Assembly (NCBI GenBank): GCA_964558465.1
Contig: CAZLEF010000023.1
Location: forward strand, 25,983-89,982
Source of the DNA: JACJYC01 sp964558465
GTDB lineage: Bacteria > Bacteroidota > Bacteroidia > Chitinophagales > Saprospiraceae
Direction of reading: 5' to 3'
DNA: 64,000 bases
Below are positions 34,224-42,556 of this stretch, one piece after another. Both the position numbers and the translations under genes were made by a program. Below the pieces are notes generated by a model. That model was not told the origin of the DNA, did no database searches, and was given only the letters and a program-made list of their open reading frames with translations. How positions within the stretch are numbered: the stretch's first letter is position 1; the number at the start of each line of letters is the position of its first letter.

Positions 34224-35093
34224 ATGGAAACCAGCGACCTCCTCAAAAAAGTGCGGAAAATCGAGATCAAATCCAAGGGTTTGAGCAATCACATTTTTTC
34301 GGGAGAATACCATTCCGCTTTTAAGGGCAGGGGGATGTCGTTCAGTGAAGTGCGCAGTTATCAATACGGGGATGATGTCCGGGATATCGATTGGAACGTG
34401 ACGGCCCGCACCGGCGAACCCTATGTCAAAGTTTTTGAAGAAGAAAGGGAATTGACCGTGATGCTGCTGGTAGATGTCAGCCAATCTGCTTTTTTTGGAA
34501 CCGTTGAACAACTCAAAACAGAAATCATTACTGAAATTTGCGCCGTTTTGGCCTTCTCAGCCATCAATAACAATGATAAAGTCGGCGTTCTGTTTTTCTC
34601 CGACCGCGTCGAAAAATTTATTCCGCCCAAAAAAGGCCGCCAACATATTTTGAGGATCATCAGGGAACTGATCGACTTTCAACCCATCGGAAGAGGAACC
34701 CGTATTGCCGCAGCCCTGGAACATTTTAACAATGCGATCAAAAAACGGTGCATTTGTTTTATTCTGTCTGATTTCCAGGATGCAGACTTCGAATCACCCT
34801 TGCGGATCGCGGCCAAAAGGCATGATCTCGTTGGCCTGCAACTGACCGACCCATCGGAAGCCGGACTGCCGGACATCGGCCTTGTCCGGGCCGTCGACCC
34901 CGAAACAGGCGCATTGCAATGGGTGGATACTTCTTCAAAGTGGCTGCGGAAAGAATATGCTGACCGGTTTCGGCGCAATTACCAGTACTTTAAAACCGTA
35001 TTTGTGAAATGCGGCGCAGACCAGATTTCCATTCGGACGGACGAATCATACGTGAAAGCGCTTCAAAGATTCTTTCAGAAACGAATGGGATAA
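34224..35093 (+). CDS. DUF58 domain protein of the Bat locus
   Basis: A 289-residue soluble protein of the DUF58 family, a VWA-like fold that always travels with MoxR ATPases. Visible family motifs are FKGRGMSFSEVRSYQYGDDV-type R-x-Y-x-x-G-D-x-x-R-x-I-D-W near residue 45 (continuing DIDWNVTARTGEPYVKVFEEE), the metal-site-like LLVDVSQSAFF and the C-terminal RFFQKRMG. It sits between moxR and the Bat fusion gene with 20-bp and 13-bp gaps, so one transcript is very likely. By analogy it receives MoxR action and supports envelope stress tolerance; no enzymatic activity is known. Confidence 0.92.
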   Translation: METSDLLKKVRKIEIKSKGLSNHIFSGEYHSAFKGRGMSFSEVRSYQYGDDVRDIDWNVTARTGEPYVKVFEEERELTVMLLVDVSQSAFFGTVEQLKTEIITEICAVLAFSAINNNDKVGVLFFSDRVEKFIPPKKGRQHILRIIRELIDFQPIGRGTRIAAALEHFNNAIKKRCICFILSDFQDADFESPLRIAAKRHDLVGLQLTDPSEAGLPDIGLVRAVDPETGALQWVDTSSKWLRKEYADRFRRNYQYFKTVFVKCGADQISIRTDESYVKALQRFFQKRMG

Positions 35094-35106
35094 CCCTAAT
35101 CAGGGG

Positions 35107-37086
35107 ATGGAACGAATTTTTGGAATGAAAAATATCTTGCTCATATCGGGGTTGTGCATGGGGTTGTCGCCCGCTTTCGGGCAGGCAACGATCAAAGCCG
35201 CATTGGACAGCAGTCGCATTCTGATCGGCGATCAGATAAAACTGCATTTTGATATTTCCCTGGATAAGAAGGCCCAACTCCTGGATGTTGATTTTTCCGT
35301 AATTGACTCGACCAAGGGTATTGAAGTACTCGAGTCCAGGGAGCTTCAGGAAACCCCTTCCGAATCGGAAAAACTTTATTTTACCGACTATAAACTGACC
35401 TCTTTTGACTCGGGCTATTACCGGATCCCGCCGGTGGTCATGCATTACCTCTACAATGGGGATACCGGACGGGTGCAAACCAACGAACTGGCGATTTGGG
35501 TCAGGACCATTCCCATTCAATCGGATACTACCCAGGTAATGCCCATCAAGCCGATCCTTACCGAACCGCTGAAATTCCGGGATTTTATGCCCTATATTTT
35601 GATCGGAATCAGCGCTGTTCTGATCGGATTATTGGTCTATTGGCTGGCCAGAAAAAACAAACCCGGGCAGCCCGAACTTCCTCCAACCATGCCGCCTCCG
35701 CACCAGATCGCGCTCAGCAGGTTACGCGCACTGGAAAAAGCCCAGCTCTGGCAAAAAGGCGAGCTCAAAAACTATTACACCCAACTTACGGAAATCATCA
35801 GGGAATATGTCGAGGGCCGGTTTAACGTGCCTGCCCCGGAATTGACCACAGAAGAAACATTGGAGCTGTTAAAACGCCAAACCCTGAGCAACGAGTGGAT
35901 CACGAATCTGGGGTATTTGCTCAGAAGCGCCGATCTGGTGAAATTTGCAAAGGCTGAACCCGGGATTTCTCTTCATACAGAATTCCTGAAAAACGCAGTG
36001 GATTTTGTCCACGCTACCCGGGAGGCAGATCCGGCGCCGAATGACAGGCAAGAAAATCAAACCGCACTTTCCGGGTTTTTACCTGTGGTAATGGTCGGAG
36101 GATGGCAAATTGCCCATCCCTGGTTTTTACTGCTCCTGGTGTTCATCCCGCTTCTGGGTTGGTTTTATGCCAAAAATATCACAAGAAGATACTCCAGTAT
36201 CCGGATACCTTCCCTTGGAGGATTGAACGCCGGATCTATCCGGACCAGATTGCGCCCCTTGCTGCCATTTTTCAGGGCAATTGCTTTCGCCTTGCTGGTC
36301 ATTGCGCTGGCGCGTCCGCAGAAAATGCTCAAGGAGGAAAATATCACAGCAGAAGGTATTGATATCGCCCTTGCCATGGACTTGTCGAGCAGCATGCTCG
36401 CTCAGGATTTTCAACCCAACAGATTGGAAGTCAGCAAAAGGGTAGCAAGGGATTTTGTAGCCAAAAGACCCTATGACCGCATAGGTGTAGTTGTTTTTGC
36501 AGGAGAAGCATACACACAATGTCCTTTGACAACCGACCACAGCATTCTTGATTTTTTTCTGGCCAAACTGGAATGCGGGTTATTACGCGACGGTACAGCA
36601 ATCGGCATGGGGCTCGCCACGGCAGTGAACCGCCTTCAGGACAGCAAAGCCAAAAGCAAAGTGATCATTTTATTGACGGACGGAGTCAATAATACCGGAT
36701 ATCAGTCCCCGGAACTGGCCGCCCGCCTGGCAAAAGAACTGGCCATTAAGGTTTATACAATAGGGGTGGGTTCGATCGGTGAAACCCTCATTCCTGTCAG
36801 CCGCAGCAACGACGGCAGGTATATTTTTGACATTGCAAGAGTAGAAATTGACGAAGAACTGCTCCAGGAAATTGCCGATATGACCGGCGGGAAGTATTTC
36901 CGGGCCCAGGATGCTGAAAGCCTTGAACGGATCTATCAGGCGATTGATGAACTGGAAAAAACAGAAATTGAGGTTACAACGATCAAACGGTACAGCGAAG
37001 AATACCACTACTTTATGTTTTGGGGCCTGTTTTTTCTCCTTTTGGAGTTGGTGTTGCGGTATACCTGGTTGAGGACTGCCCCGTAA
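35107..37086 (+). CDS. BatD-like ectodomain fused to BatA VWA protein
   Basis: One 659-residue protein that joins what are usually two neighbouring genes. Part one: signal peptide (LLISGLCMGLSPAFG), a beta-rich periplasmic domain (about residues 25-150) resembling BatD-like modules, one helix (FMPYILIGISAVLIGLLVYW) and a cytoplasmic helical domain to about residue 320. Part two begins with the typical BatA start WQIAHPWFLLLLVFIPLLGWFY near residue 335, a second helix, then a VWA domain with the metal site D425-L-S-S-S and LLTDGVNN, and a C-terminal helix. BatA proteins anchor VWA domains in the membrane and are linked to oxygen tolerance in Bacteroides. The expected batB, batC and batD genes do not follow. 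An alternative ATG lies at 35125. Confidence 0.85.
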   Translation: MERIFGMKNILLISGLCMGLSPAFGQATIKAALDSSRILIGDQIKLHFDISLDKKAQLLDVDFSVIDSTKGIEVLESRELQETPSESEKLYFTDYKLTSFDSGYYRIPPVVMHYLYNGDTGRVQTNELAIWVRTIPIQSDTTQVMPIKPILTEPLKFRDFMPYILIGISAVLIGLLVYWLARKNKPGQPELPPTMPPPHQIALSRLRALEKAQLWQKGELKNYYTQLTEIIREYVEGRFNVPAPELTTEETLELLKRQTLSNEWITNLGYLLRSADLVKFAKAEPGISLHTEFLKNAVDFVHATREADPAPNDRQENQTALSGFLPVVMVGGWQIAHPWFLLLLVFIPLLGWFYAKNITRRYSSIRIPSLGGLNAGSIRTRLRPLLPFFRAIAFALLVIALARPQKMLKEENITAEGIDIALAMDLSSSMLAQDFQPNRLEVSKRVARDFVAKRPYDRIGVVVFAGEAYTQCPLTTDHSILDFFLAKLECGLLRDGTAIGMGLATAVNRLQDSKAKSKVIILLTDGVNNTGYQSPELAARLAKELAIKVYTIGVGSIGETLIPVSRSNDGRYIFDIARVEIDEELLQEIADMTGGKYFRAQDAESLERIYQAIDELEKTEIEVTTIKRYSEEYHYFMFWGLFFLLLELVLRYTWLRTAP

Positions 37087-37118
37087 CCATGAGTCATCCA
37101 GAATTTTTTGCTCCTGAC

Positions 37119-37150
37119 ATCATCAATCATCAATCATCAATCATCAATCA
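37119..37150 (+). repeat. 7-bp tandem repeat ATCATCA
   Basis: Four full copies of ATCATCA plus four further bases in a perfect array behind the Bat operon. It is the kind of slippage-prone tract that varies between strains. Confidence 0.8.
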
Positions 37151-37199
37151 AATATTTTTTTATTGATGATTTAAGATTACACCGCGCCGGGGCGCGGTG
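37140..37199 (+). terminator. double hairpin behind the Bat operon
   Basis: ATCATCAAT (37140-37148) pairs with ATTGATGAT (37162-37170) around a loop containing seven Ts; then CACCGCGCC (37180-37188) faces GGCGCGGTG (37191-37199). Together they may end transcription of the Bat operon or the leftward barrel gene. Confidence 0.45.
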
Positions 37200-37302
37200 A
37201 TTGTTGATGTTTTCCCGTTGCCGCAACGACCGCCGCCCTTTTCAAACGGCTGTTTTTCCGAAGGTACAAAGGACGCTTGGAGAACCCCTTTCCCCTTAAA
37301 GT

Positions 37303-37339
37303 TCATCCCGAACTCCGGCTATGCCAAAATTCGGGATGA
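37303..37339. repeat. 10-bp inverted repeat
   Basis: TCATCCCGAA and TTCGGGATGA are perfect complements separated by 17 bases, in the gap between the Bat operon and the beta-barrel gene. Possibly part of a dispersed intergenic element or a terminator for the barrel gene. Confidence 0.4.
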
Positions 37340-37369
37340 CTTATGTTTGGTTTTTGAGGGAACAAGAGG

Positions 37370-38059
37370 TTATAGGGGGATCAGGATGCCGGCGCTCAGG
37401 CCTAAACCACGGTTGGTAACCTTATCATCGGCAACCGGTATTTTATATACTTCCGTAAAACCATGTTGGTAACGGACATCGGTGAAGATCTTCCCGAATC
37501 CTGCGTCGATGCTCAGGCCTGCACCGGCAACGGCGCTGATTTCCCAGCGGTTAAAATCGTTCAGGTTATCCAGGTTAATATCCATCGACCCCAGGTCAAT
37601 ATCCAGCAATACTTTTGCTTTCGTATCGATCTTTCCAGAAAGCGCGTAGGCGACAGCCGGCCCGGCCATCACATGGAATTTGAATAATTCGCCGCCAAAT
37701 TCATATTTCGCCAGAACAGGCATGCTCAGGTAACTGAAACGGGTTTCGGATTTAACGCCGACGGGAAGCTGGGCGCCAAACAGCGCAGCATCCAGCCCTT
37801 CGTCAAGTGCAAATCCTTGTTGCTGGTAATTCAATTCAGGTTGAATGGCAAAACGATCCGTCAGCTTGATTTCAGCAACGGCGCCGATCTGAAAACTCTC
37901 AACGGCTTTGAAATTGGGCGTAAGGCTTTCCAATGCTTCGGTCTGGTGGACATTGGTCCAGGTCATGCCGCTTCTGATCCCCAAAGAGCTTTGCGCCTGC
38001 GCGCCAAAGGCAAGGCCTGCAATCAGGAGGGCTGTCATCCACTTTCGTGTACTATTCAT
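37370..38059 (-). CDS. outer-membrane beta-barrel protein (porin family)
   Basis: A 229-residue outer-membrane barrel. Signal peptide KWMTALLIAGLAFGAQAQ, then the typical Bacteroidota PorT-like/OMP_b-brl_2 pattern: SLGIRSGMTWTNVH, FQIGAVAEIKLTDRFAIQPELNY, RFSYLSMPVLAKYEF, FHVMAGPAVAYALSG, EISAVAGAGLSIDAG, FTDVRYQHGFTEVY and a final strand GLGLSAGILIPL. The L-S-M-P-V-L-A-K-Y and G-P-x-x-A-Y motifs are hallmarks of this group. The frame is open to an ATG at 38080 (MITKQKT); the ATG at 38059 (MNSTRKWM) gives a more compact leader. Function unknown; probably an eight- or ten-stranded barrel. Confidence 0.85.
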   Translation of the reverse strand: MNSTRKWMTALLIAGLAFGAQAQSSLGIRSGMTWTNVHQTEALESLTPNFKAVESFQIGAVAEIKLTDRFAIQPELNYQQQGFALDEGLDAALFGAQLPVGVKSETRFSYLSMPVLAKYEFGGELFKFHVMAGPAVAYALSGKIDTKAKVLLDIDLGSMDINLDNLNDFNRWEISAVAGAGLSIDAGFGKIFTDVRYQHGFTEVYKIPVADDKVTNRGLGLSAGILIPL

Positions 38060-38219
38060 CGTTTTTTGTTTGGTGATCATTTTAATTTCCAGCCGCTAAG
38101 TTGAGCGCAAAAAATGTTAAGGTGCGTTAAGTGAAGGTTAGGCATATTTTAAAACTTGCGACCCTCGCCCCCTCTCTTTTAAATTGTGCTAAAATCTCTT
38201 AAAATCTGTTATGGTTTCC

Positions 38220-38254
38220 TTTGAGGATTAATCGCCCTGGAATCAGTAACTTTG
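38220..38254 (+). promoter_or_regulatory. promoter of the rhodanese lipoprotein operon
   Basis: TTTG (38220-38223), 23 bases, then TAACTTTG (38247-38254), a full TAnnTTTG match 16 bases before the ATG. Spacing is at the long end of the known range. Confidence 0.55.
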
Positions 38255-38270
38255 TAAAAAGTATTTAAAA

Positions 38271-38705
38271 ATGAAACGAATTCATCCTTTTATGTTGCCG
38301 GTCCTTTTTATGGTTTTGTTGCTGCAACAGGCTTGTGGGCAAACGGGTCAGGCAAAACCCGGACCTGCCAAAAACCCCATTCAACCGCAGGCTTCTTTCC
38401 AAAATCTCGATGTCGCGGCCTTTAAAGCCAAAATCAAAGAAGCCGGCGTTGTTATACTGGATGTGAGAACACCGGGGGAGATTGCCAAAGGAAAAATTGA
38501 AGGCGCCGAGGAAATGGATTACAAAGACCCGGGTTTTGCAGAAAAGATCAAATCTTTGGATAAAAACAAAACTTACCTGATCTACTGCGCGTCCGGCGGC
38601 CGCAGCGCCAAAACCTGCAATATGATGGCAGAAAGCGGATTCACGGGTTTGTATAACCTCAAAGGCGGGTATGCCGCCTGGAGTGCGGCGGGTTCAGATG
38701 AATAA
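38271..38705 (+). CDS. periplasmic rhodanese-like lipoprotein
   Basis: A 144-residue exported rhodanese. Leader MKRIHPFMLPVLFMVLLLQQ with lipobox QQAC (Cys near residue 22) and a Pro/Gln-rich linker precede a single rhodanese domain: VVILDVRTPGEIAKGKIEGA and the catalytic loop YLIYCASGGRSAKTCNMM with the active Cys near residue 105, then YNLKGGYAAW. Such periplasmic rhodaneses handle sulfane sulfur or thiol stress. Its last eight bases overlap the start of the deacetylase-like gene, so both are made from one transcript. Confidence 0.88.
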   Translation: MKRIHPFMLPVLFMVLLLQQACGQTGQAKPGPAKNPIQPQASFQNLDVAAFKAKIKEAGVVILDVRTPGEIAKGKIEGAEEMDYKDPGFAEKIKSLDKNKTYLIYCASGGRSAKTCNMMAESGFTGLYNLKGGYAAWSAAGSDE

Positions 38706-39507
38706 ATTATTTTTCAGGATTTGTTTTTTGTTTGTGACCGGGGTTGTGACTCAGGAAACCGGGACTTGTCAGTCAAACCTCCTTTCAGCAGGAGGAACAG
38801 ATGGCATCGGCCCAGTTGAAAACGGTGTCGTTGACGAACACGGGGCCATCATCCGGGGCGATACGACCCGGATGATCATCCACCTCGCATTTACCGGGCA
38901 TGAATTTGCCGATGGCGCCGGTGTGATTGCTGCAACCCTGAAGAAACAACGCGTTAAGGCGTCCTTCTTTTTTACCGGGGATTTCTGCCGGCAATATGCA
39001 CGGATTGTGAAAAAATTGAAAAAATCAGGGCACTATATCGGCCCGCATTCCGACAAACACCTGCTGTATTGCGATTGGGAAAACCGGGATTCTCTGCTCG
39101 TCTCAAAACCGGAGTTTATGTCCGACCTCCAAAACAATTATACCGCACTTGGGCAACTCAATATTCCAAAGTCCAAAGCCGGCATTTTTATGCCGCCGTA
39201 TGAATGGTATAATGCCAGGATTGTGGAGTGGGGCAAAGAAATCGGTGTGAAGACGGTCAATTTTACGCCCGGCACCTCATCCAACGCAGATTATACAACC
39301 CCGGACATGCCCAATTACCGAAGTTCCGAAACCATCTATCAGCGGATACTCGCCTTTGAAAAAGAGTCGGCCAACGGATTGAACGGGTTTCATCTGCTGA
39401 TCCATATTGGTACGGATCCCAAAAGAAAGGATAAATTATATGACCGGTTGGAGGAACTGATAAAATATCTGAAAACCAAGGGCTACCGGTTTGAGGCCTT
39501 GAAATAA
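38698..39507 (+). CDS. exported polysaccharide deacetylase-like protein
   Basis: A NodB-fold protein of 269 residues with leader MNKLFFRICFLFVTGVVTQ. The NodB motifs are present in altered form: motif 1 reads LAFTGHEFADGAG rather than T-F-D-D-G, motif 2 GHYIGPHSDKHLLY keeps the H-S-x-x-H metal site, motif 3 FMPPYEWYN, and a late LLIHIGTDP. This TGHEFADG subgroup is found in Bacteroidota, apparently retaining a metal site but with an unusual catalytic Asp region, so its substrate may differ from chitin or peptidoglycan. The frame is open to 38671, but the ATG at 38698 gives the leader directly. It overlaps the rhodanese gene by eight bases and is convergent with groEL. Confidence 0.85.
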   Translation: MNKLFFRICFLFVTGVVTQETGTCQSNLLSAGGTDGIGPVENGVVDEHGAIIRGDTTRMIIHLAFTGHEFADGAGVIAATLKKQRVKASFFFTGDFCRQYARIVKKLKKSGHYIGPHSDKHLLYCDWENRDSLLVSKPEFMSDLQNNYTALGQLNIPKSKAGIFMPPYEWYNARIVEWGKEIGVKTVNFTPGTSSNADYTTPDMPNYRSSETIYQRILAFEKESANGLNGFHLLIHIGTDPKRKDKLYDRLEELIKYLKTKGYRFEALK

Positions 39508-39542
39508 AAAAGGGATAAACCAGTACAACCGGTCTATCCCTT
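39505..39542 (-). terminator. Rho-independent terminator of groESL
   Basis: Read leftward, AAGGGATA and TATCCCTT form an 8-bp stem, extended past one mismatch by ACC/GGT, followed by a T-rich run (TTTTATTT). It lies 22 bases behind the groEL stop and reaches the end of the convergent gene. Confidence 0.75.
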
Positions 39543-39563
39543 CCGGAAACGGTTTCCTGAAAA

Positions 39564-41201
39564 TTACATCATATCGTCATACATCCCGCCACCGCCGCCA
39601 GGCATGGCCGGAGCCGCTTCTTTTTTAGGCTTTTCATTGATGGAGCAAGCGGTTGTCAGCACCATCCCAGCGATCGAACCTGCGTTTTCCAGGGCAATCC
39701 TGGTTACTTTGGCGGGATCGATCACGCCGGCTTTTTTCAGGTCCTCGTATTCGTCTGTCCGGGCGTTATAGCCGAATGATCCCTTTTCGGACAATACTTT
39801 GTGGATCACAACGGAGGCCTCAGCGCCTGCATTGGCAGCAATATTGCGGATGGGTGATTCAAGTGCTTTACGGACAATATCAATACCGATGTTTTCATCT
39901 TCGTTGACGCCTTTGAGCCCTTTCAAGGCAGCGATTGCGCGAAGCAGCGCCACGCCGCCACCGGTCACGATGCCTTCTTCAATCGCTGCGCGTGTAGCGT
40001 TCAGCGCGTCGTTCACCCGGTCTTTTTTCTCTTTCATTTCCACTTCGGTCGCTGCGCCTACGAACAAAACCGCAACGCCGCCGGCTAATTTGGCCATTCG
40101 CTCCTGCAATTTTTCTTTATCGTAATCGCTGGTCGTCGTGTCAATTTGTTGTTTGATCTGATTGGTGCGCGCTTTGATCATTTCCGGCATGCCTTTCCCG
40201 TTCACCACGGTGGTATTGTCTTTGTCGATGACAATTTTTTCGGCCTGTCCGAGCTGGTCCACGGCAACATTTTCCAGTTTATACCCTTTTTCTTCACTGA
40301 TCACCGTACCGCCGGTAAGAATGCCGATATCTTCCAGCATGGCCTTGCGCCGGTCGCCAAAAGCAGGCGCTTTGACGGCAACAACCTTCAGACTGCCGCG
40401 CAGGCGGTTGACAACCAACGTGCCCAATGCCTGGCTTTCCACATCTTCAGCAATGATCAGGAGCGGGCGCCCCATCTGCACCACTTTTTCCAGGATCGGC
40501 AGAATATCCTTCATATCGCTTACCTTTTTGTCTGTGATCAGGATAAGCGGGTTTTCATACTCGACCTTCATGTTTTCCGCGTCCGTGACAAAGTAAGGCG
40601 ACAGGTACCCCCGGTCGAATTGCATACCGGTCACTTCCTCTACATAGGTATCTGTGCCCCGCGCTTCTTCCACGGTGATTACACCTTCGGTGCTCACCCG
40701 TTTCATGGCGCCCGCAATCAGAGCCCCGATCTCCTCATCGTTGTTGGAGGAAACCGTAGCAACCTGCTGGATCTTGTCAAAGTCGTTCCGGATCACTTCA
40801 GCCTGGGATTTGAGGTTTTCGACCGTGGCTTTTACTGCCTTGTCGATCCCTCTTTTCAAATCCATCGGGTTGGCGCCGGAAGTTAGGTTTTTCAATCCGG
40901 CCGAGATCATTGCCTGAGCAAGAACGGTGGCTGTCGTCGTGCCGTCGCCAGCCGCGTCATTGGTTTTGCTCGCCACCTGTTTGACCAGTTGGGCGCCCAT
41001 GTTCTCTACCGGATCATCCAGTTCGATCTCTTTTGCAACGGTTACGCCGTCCTTGGTTATTTGCGGTGCGCCGAAGCTTTTTTGCAGAACCACATTTCTT
41101 CCTTTTGGCCCAAGGGTGACCTTCACCGCGTTGGCCAGTTTGTCGACGCCCTTTTTGAGTTTTTCCTGGGCGTCCGTATTGAATGCAATTTCCTTAGCCA
41201 T
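39564..41201 (-). CDS. groEL: chaperonin GroEL
   Basis: The 60-kDa chaperonin that folds cytoplasmic proteins in a double-ring cage with GroES and ATP. The 545-residue protein shows the nucleotide motifs KVTLGPKGRNVVLQ and GDGTTTATVLAQ near residues 30 and 87, the apical domain segment and the conserved AAVEEGIV-type AAIEEGIVTGGG near residue 405. The C-terminus ends in a short glycine stretch (PGGGGGM) and YDDMM rather than the longer Gly-Gly-Met repeats of E. coli. It follows groES after 22 bp and ends at a Rho-independent terminator. A single copy is seen here. Start and end agree with family length. Confidence 0.98.
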   Translation of the reverse strand: MAKEIAFNTDAQEKLKKGVDKLANAVKVTLGPKGRNVVLQKSFGAPQITKDGVTVAKEIELDDPVENMGAQLVKQVASKTNDAAGDGTTTATVLAQAMISAGLKNLTSGANPMDLKRGIDKAVKATVENLKSQAEVIRNDFDKIQQVATVSSNNDEEIGALIAGAMKRVSTEGVITVEEARGTDTYVEEVTGMQFDRGYLSPYFVTDAENMKVEYENPLILITDKKVSDMKDILPILEKVVQMGRPLLIIAEDVESQALGTLVVNRLRGSLKVVAVKAPAFGDRRKAMLEDIGILTGGTVISEEKGYKLENVAVDQLGQAEKIVIDKDNTTVVNGKGMPEMIKARTNQIKQQIDTTTSDYDKEKLQERMAKLAGGVAVLFVGAATEVEMKEKKDRVNDALNATRAAIEEGIVTGGGVALLRAIAALKGLKGVNEDENIGIDIVRKALESPIRNIAANAGAEASVVIHKVLSEKGSFGYNARTDEYEDLKKAGVIDPAKVTRIALENAGSIAGMVLTTACSINEKPKKEAAPAMPGGGGGMYDDMM

Positions 41202-41223
41202 TGTAACAGTTTTTTCGCTTAAA

Positions 41224-41502
41224 TTAAAGAATGATTAAAATGTCGTCTTCGCGCATGATCAGGTATTCCTGTCCATCAAAAACTACTTTCTGACCCGCGT
41301 ATTTCCCGTACAATACGGTATCGCCTACCTGCACGGTCATCAAATTTCCCTCTTTGCCAGGGCCCACGGCCACTACCTCGCCCCGTTGGGGTTTCTCTTT
41401 AGCCGTGTCGGGGATAATAATACCTCCCACGGTCACTTCTTCGGCTGGCGCTGGTTTGATTACTACGCGGTCGTTAATGGGTTTCATACCGACTTTACTC
41501 AT
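41224..41502 (-). CDS. groES: co-chaperonin GroES
   Basis: The 10-kDa lid of the GroEL cage. Translated from the ATG at 41502 the protein is 92 residues, beginning MSKVGMKPINDRVVIKP, with the mobile loop region EVTVGGIIIPDTAKEKPQ and the C-terminal GDTVLYGKYAGQKV...YLIMREDDIL. The frame is open for 38 codons further upstream, but those residues have no homology to GroES and are excluded. No CIRCE element (TTAGCACTC-N9-GAGTGCTAA) and no exact TAnnTTTG box is seen in the 209 bp upstream, so HrcA control is not supported. It leads a two-gene operon with groEL. Confidence 0.97.
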   Translation of the reverse strand: MSKVGMKPINDRVVIKPAPAEEVTVGGIIIPDTAKEKPQRGEVVAVGPGKEGNLMTVQVGDTVLYGKYAGQKVVFDGQEYLIMREDDILIIL

Positions 41503-41711
41503 AACAAATACAGATTTGATTGGAATGTGAAACAAAATTTGAAAATGATCCATAAACCGGCACTTGAAATCCTCGCCGGAAGGTTTTCGATTGCCTATCA
41601 TCAAATTCGGTTCCAATGCTGAAAATTGCTCCGCAAAAAGACAATTTTACCCGGCATCCTGACATTTTGGCGTAAAAAACAGAAACTTCCGGACAGGCCG
41701 GTCAGACTTGG

Positions 41712-42551
41712 TCAATCAGGAACAATTGAGATGACGCGGTCATAACTCAATCCGGTGAAAATACCCATCACTCTGGGCCCTTGTATGTTGGATATGATGG
41801 GCGAGGGCTGTGCAAAAGGATTTCCGTTGGAACTGACCGCAAATTGAACACTTTCCAAAAACTCAAAGTAGGCCTTTTCAATATGAAAAATGGTATTGAT
41901 TATGGTATCCCCGCGGCCGTAATCGTAAGAGGTGCCAAAAACGATCGTGCGCTCTACAAACCGGTCATCCGCCGTAAAATCCTGATCGGGGACGGTGTCC
42001 AGACTCGAATGTTGGATCATCCGCCTGTAATAATTGTGCTCGTCGGGAATATCGGTGAAATAGGTCAATACCCGGGCAAGGGTATCCGTATCATCAAATT
42101 CAATGACCACACTGTCAATCTTTACCACAGGCATGATACGGGTTGTGGCTGTGAGTACTTCTCCGTCCCGGGTGATGATTTCCAGGTCATAAACCTGACC
42201 GGTTCCGGCGGGGACCAGCTCGGGACTGAAGTAATTGAAAAGCTTTTTGGTGATCGGATTAAACGCCAGTTGGTTTTGGAGTGTAAATACCTTGTTGGCA
42301 GACTTGATCCTGACTTCCGCCCCGTCCACCAGGAGTTGATCCAGAAACTCGAGGTTGTCTTCCGGAATCGGATCAAAGTACCCGGACGTGCGGGAGAGGA
42401 GCAAATTGAACGGCAATCCGGGTTGCAGGTAACATTCAACAACATATCTTTCTTCCGTTTCGGGAAGTTTGATTTCGATCTCCTTTTCAAGGTTGCAACC
42501 CCAAAAAGCAAAAAGCAGAACGCCCGGCATGTATTGGAGAATGGTGCGCAT
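41712..42551 (-). CDS. DUF4249 lipoprotein, partner of TonB receptor
   Basis: A 279-residue exported lipoprotein of the Bacteroidota DUF4249 family. Leader MPGVLLFAFWGC places the lipid-anchored Cys near residue 19. The family signature is ERYVVECYLQPGLPFNLLLSRT near residue 35, followed by Ig-like strands (LLVDGAEVRIKSANKVF, YDLEIITRDGEVLTATTRI). These proteins are nearly always encoded directly behind a TonB-dependent receptor with a carboxypeptidase-like N-terminal domain, as here (5-bp gap), and probably sit on its outer face as a substrate-binding lid, by analogy with SusD-like partners. The substrate is unknown. Confidence 0.9.
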   Translation of the reverse strand: MRTILQYMPGVLLFAFWGCNLEKEIEIKLPETEERYVVECYLQPGLPFNLLLSRTSGYFDPIPEDNLEFLDQLLVDGAEVRIKSANKVFTLQNQLAFNPITKKLFNYFSPELVPAGTGQVYDLEIITRDGEVLTATTRIMPVVKIDSVVIEFDDTDTLARVLTYFTDIPDEHNYYRRMIQHSSLDTVPDQDFTADDRFVERTIVFGTSYDYGRGDTIINTIFHIEKAYFEFLESVQFAVSSNGNPFAQPSPIISNIQGPRVMGIFTGLSYDRVISIVPD

Positions 42552-42556
42552 GGTTT

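Noticed and set aside
37119..37150. CRISPR-like array
   Set aside because: The ATCATCA units are seven bases long with no spacers; it is a simple tandem repeat.
40146..40886. A 246-codon rightward open frame opposite groEL
   Set aside because: It lies fully inside groEL, has no recognisable domain and arises from the codon bias of the real gene.
41503..41711. CIRCE/HrcA operator before groES
   Set aside because: No TTAGCACTC-N9-GAGTGCTAA or near match is present.
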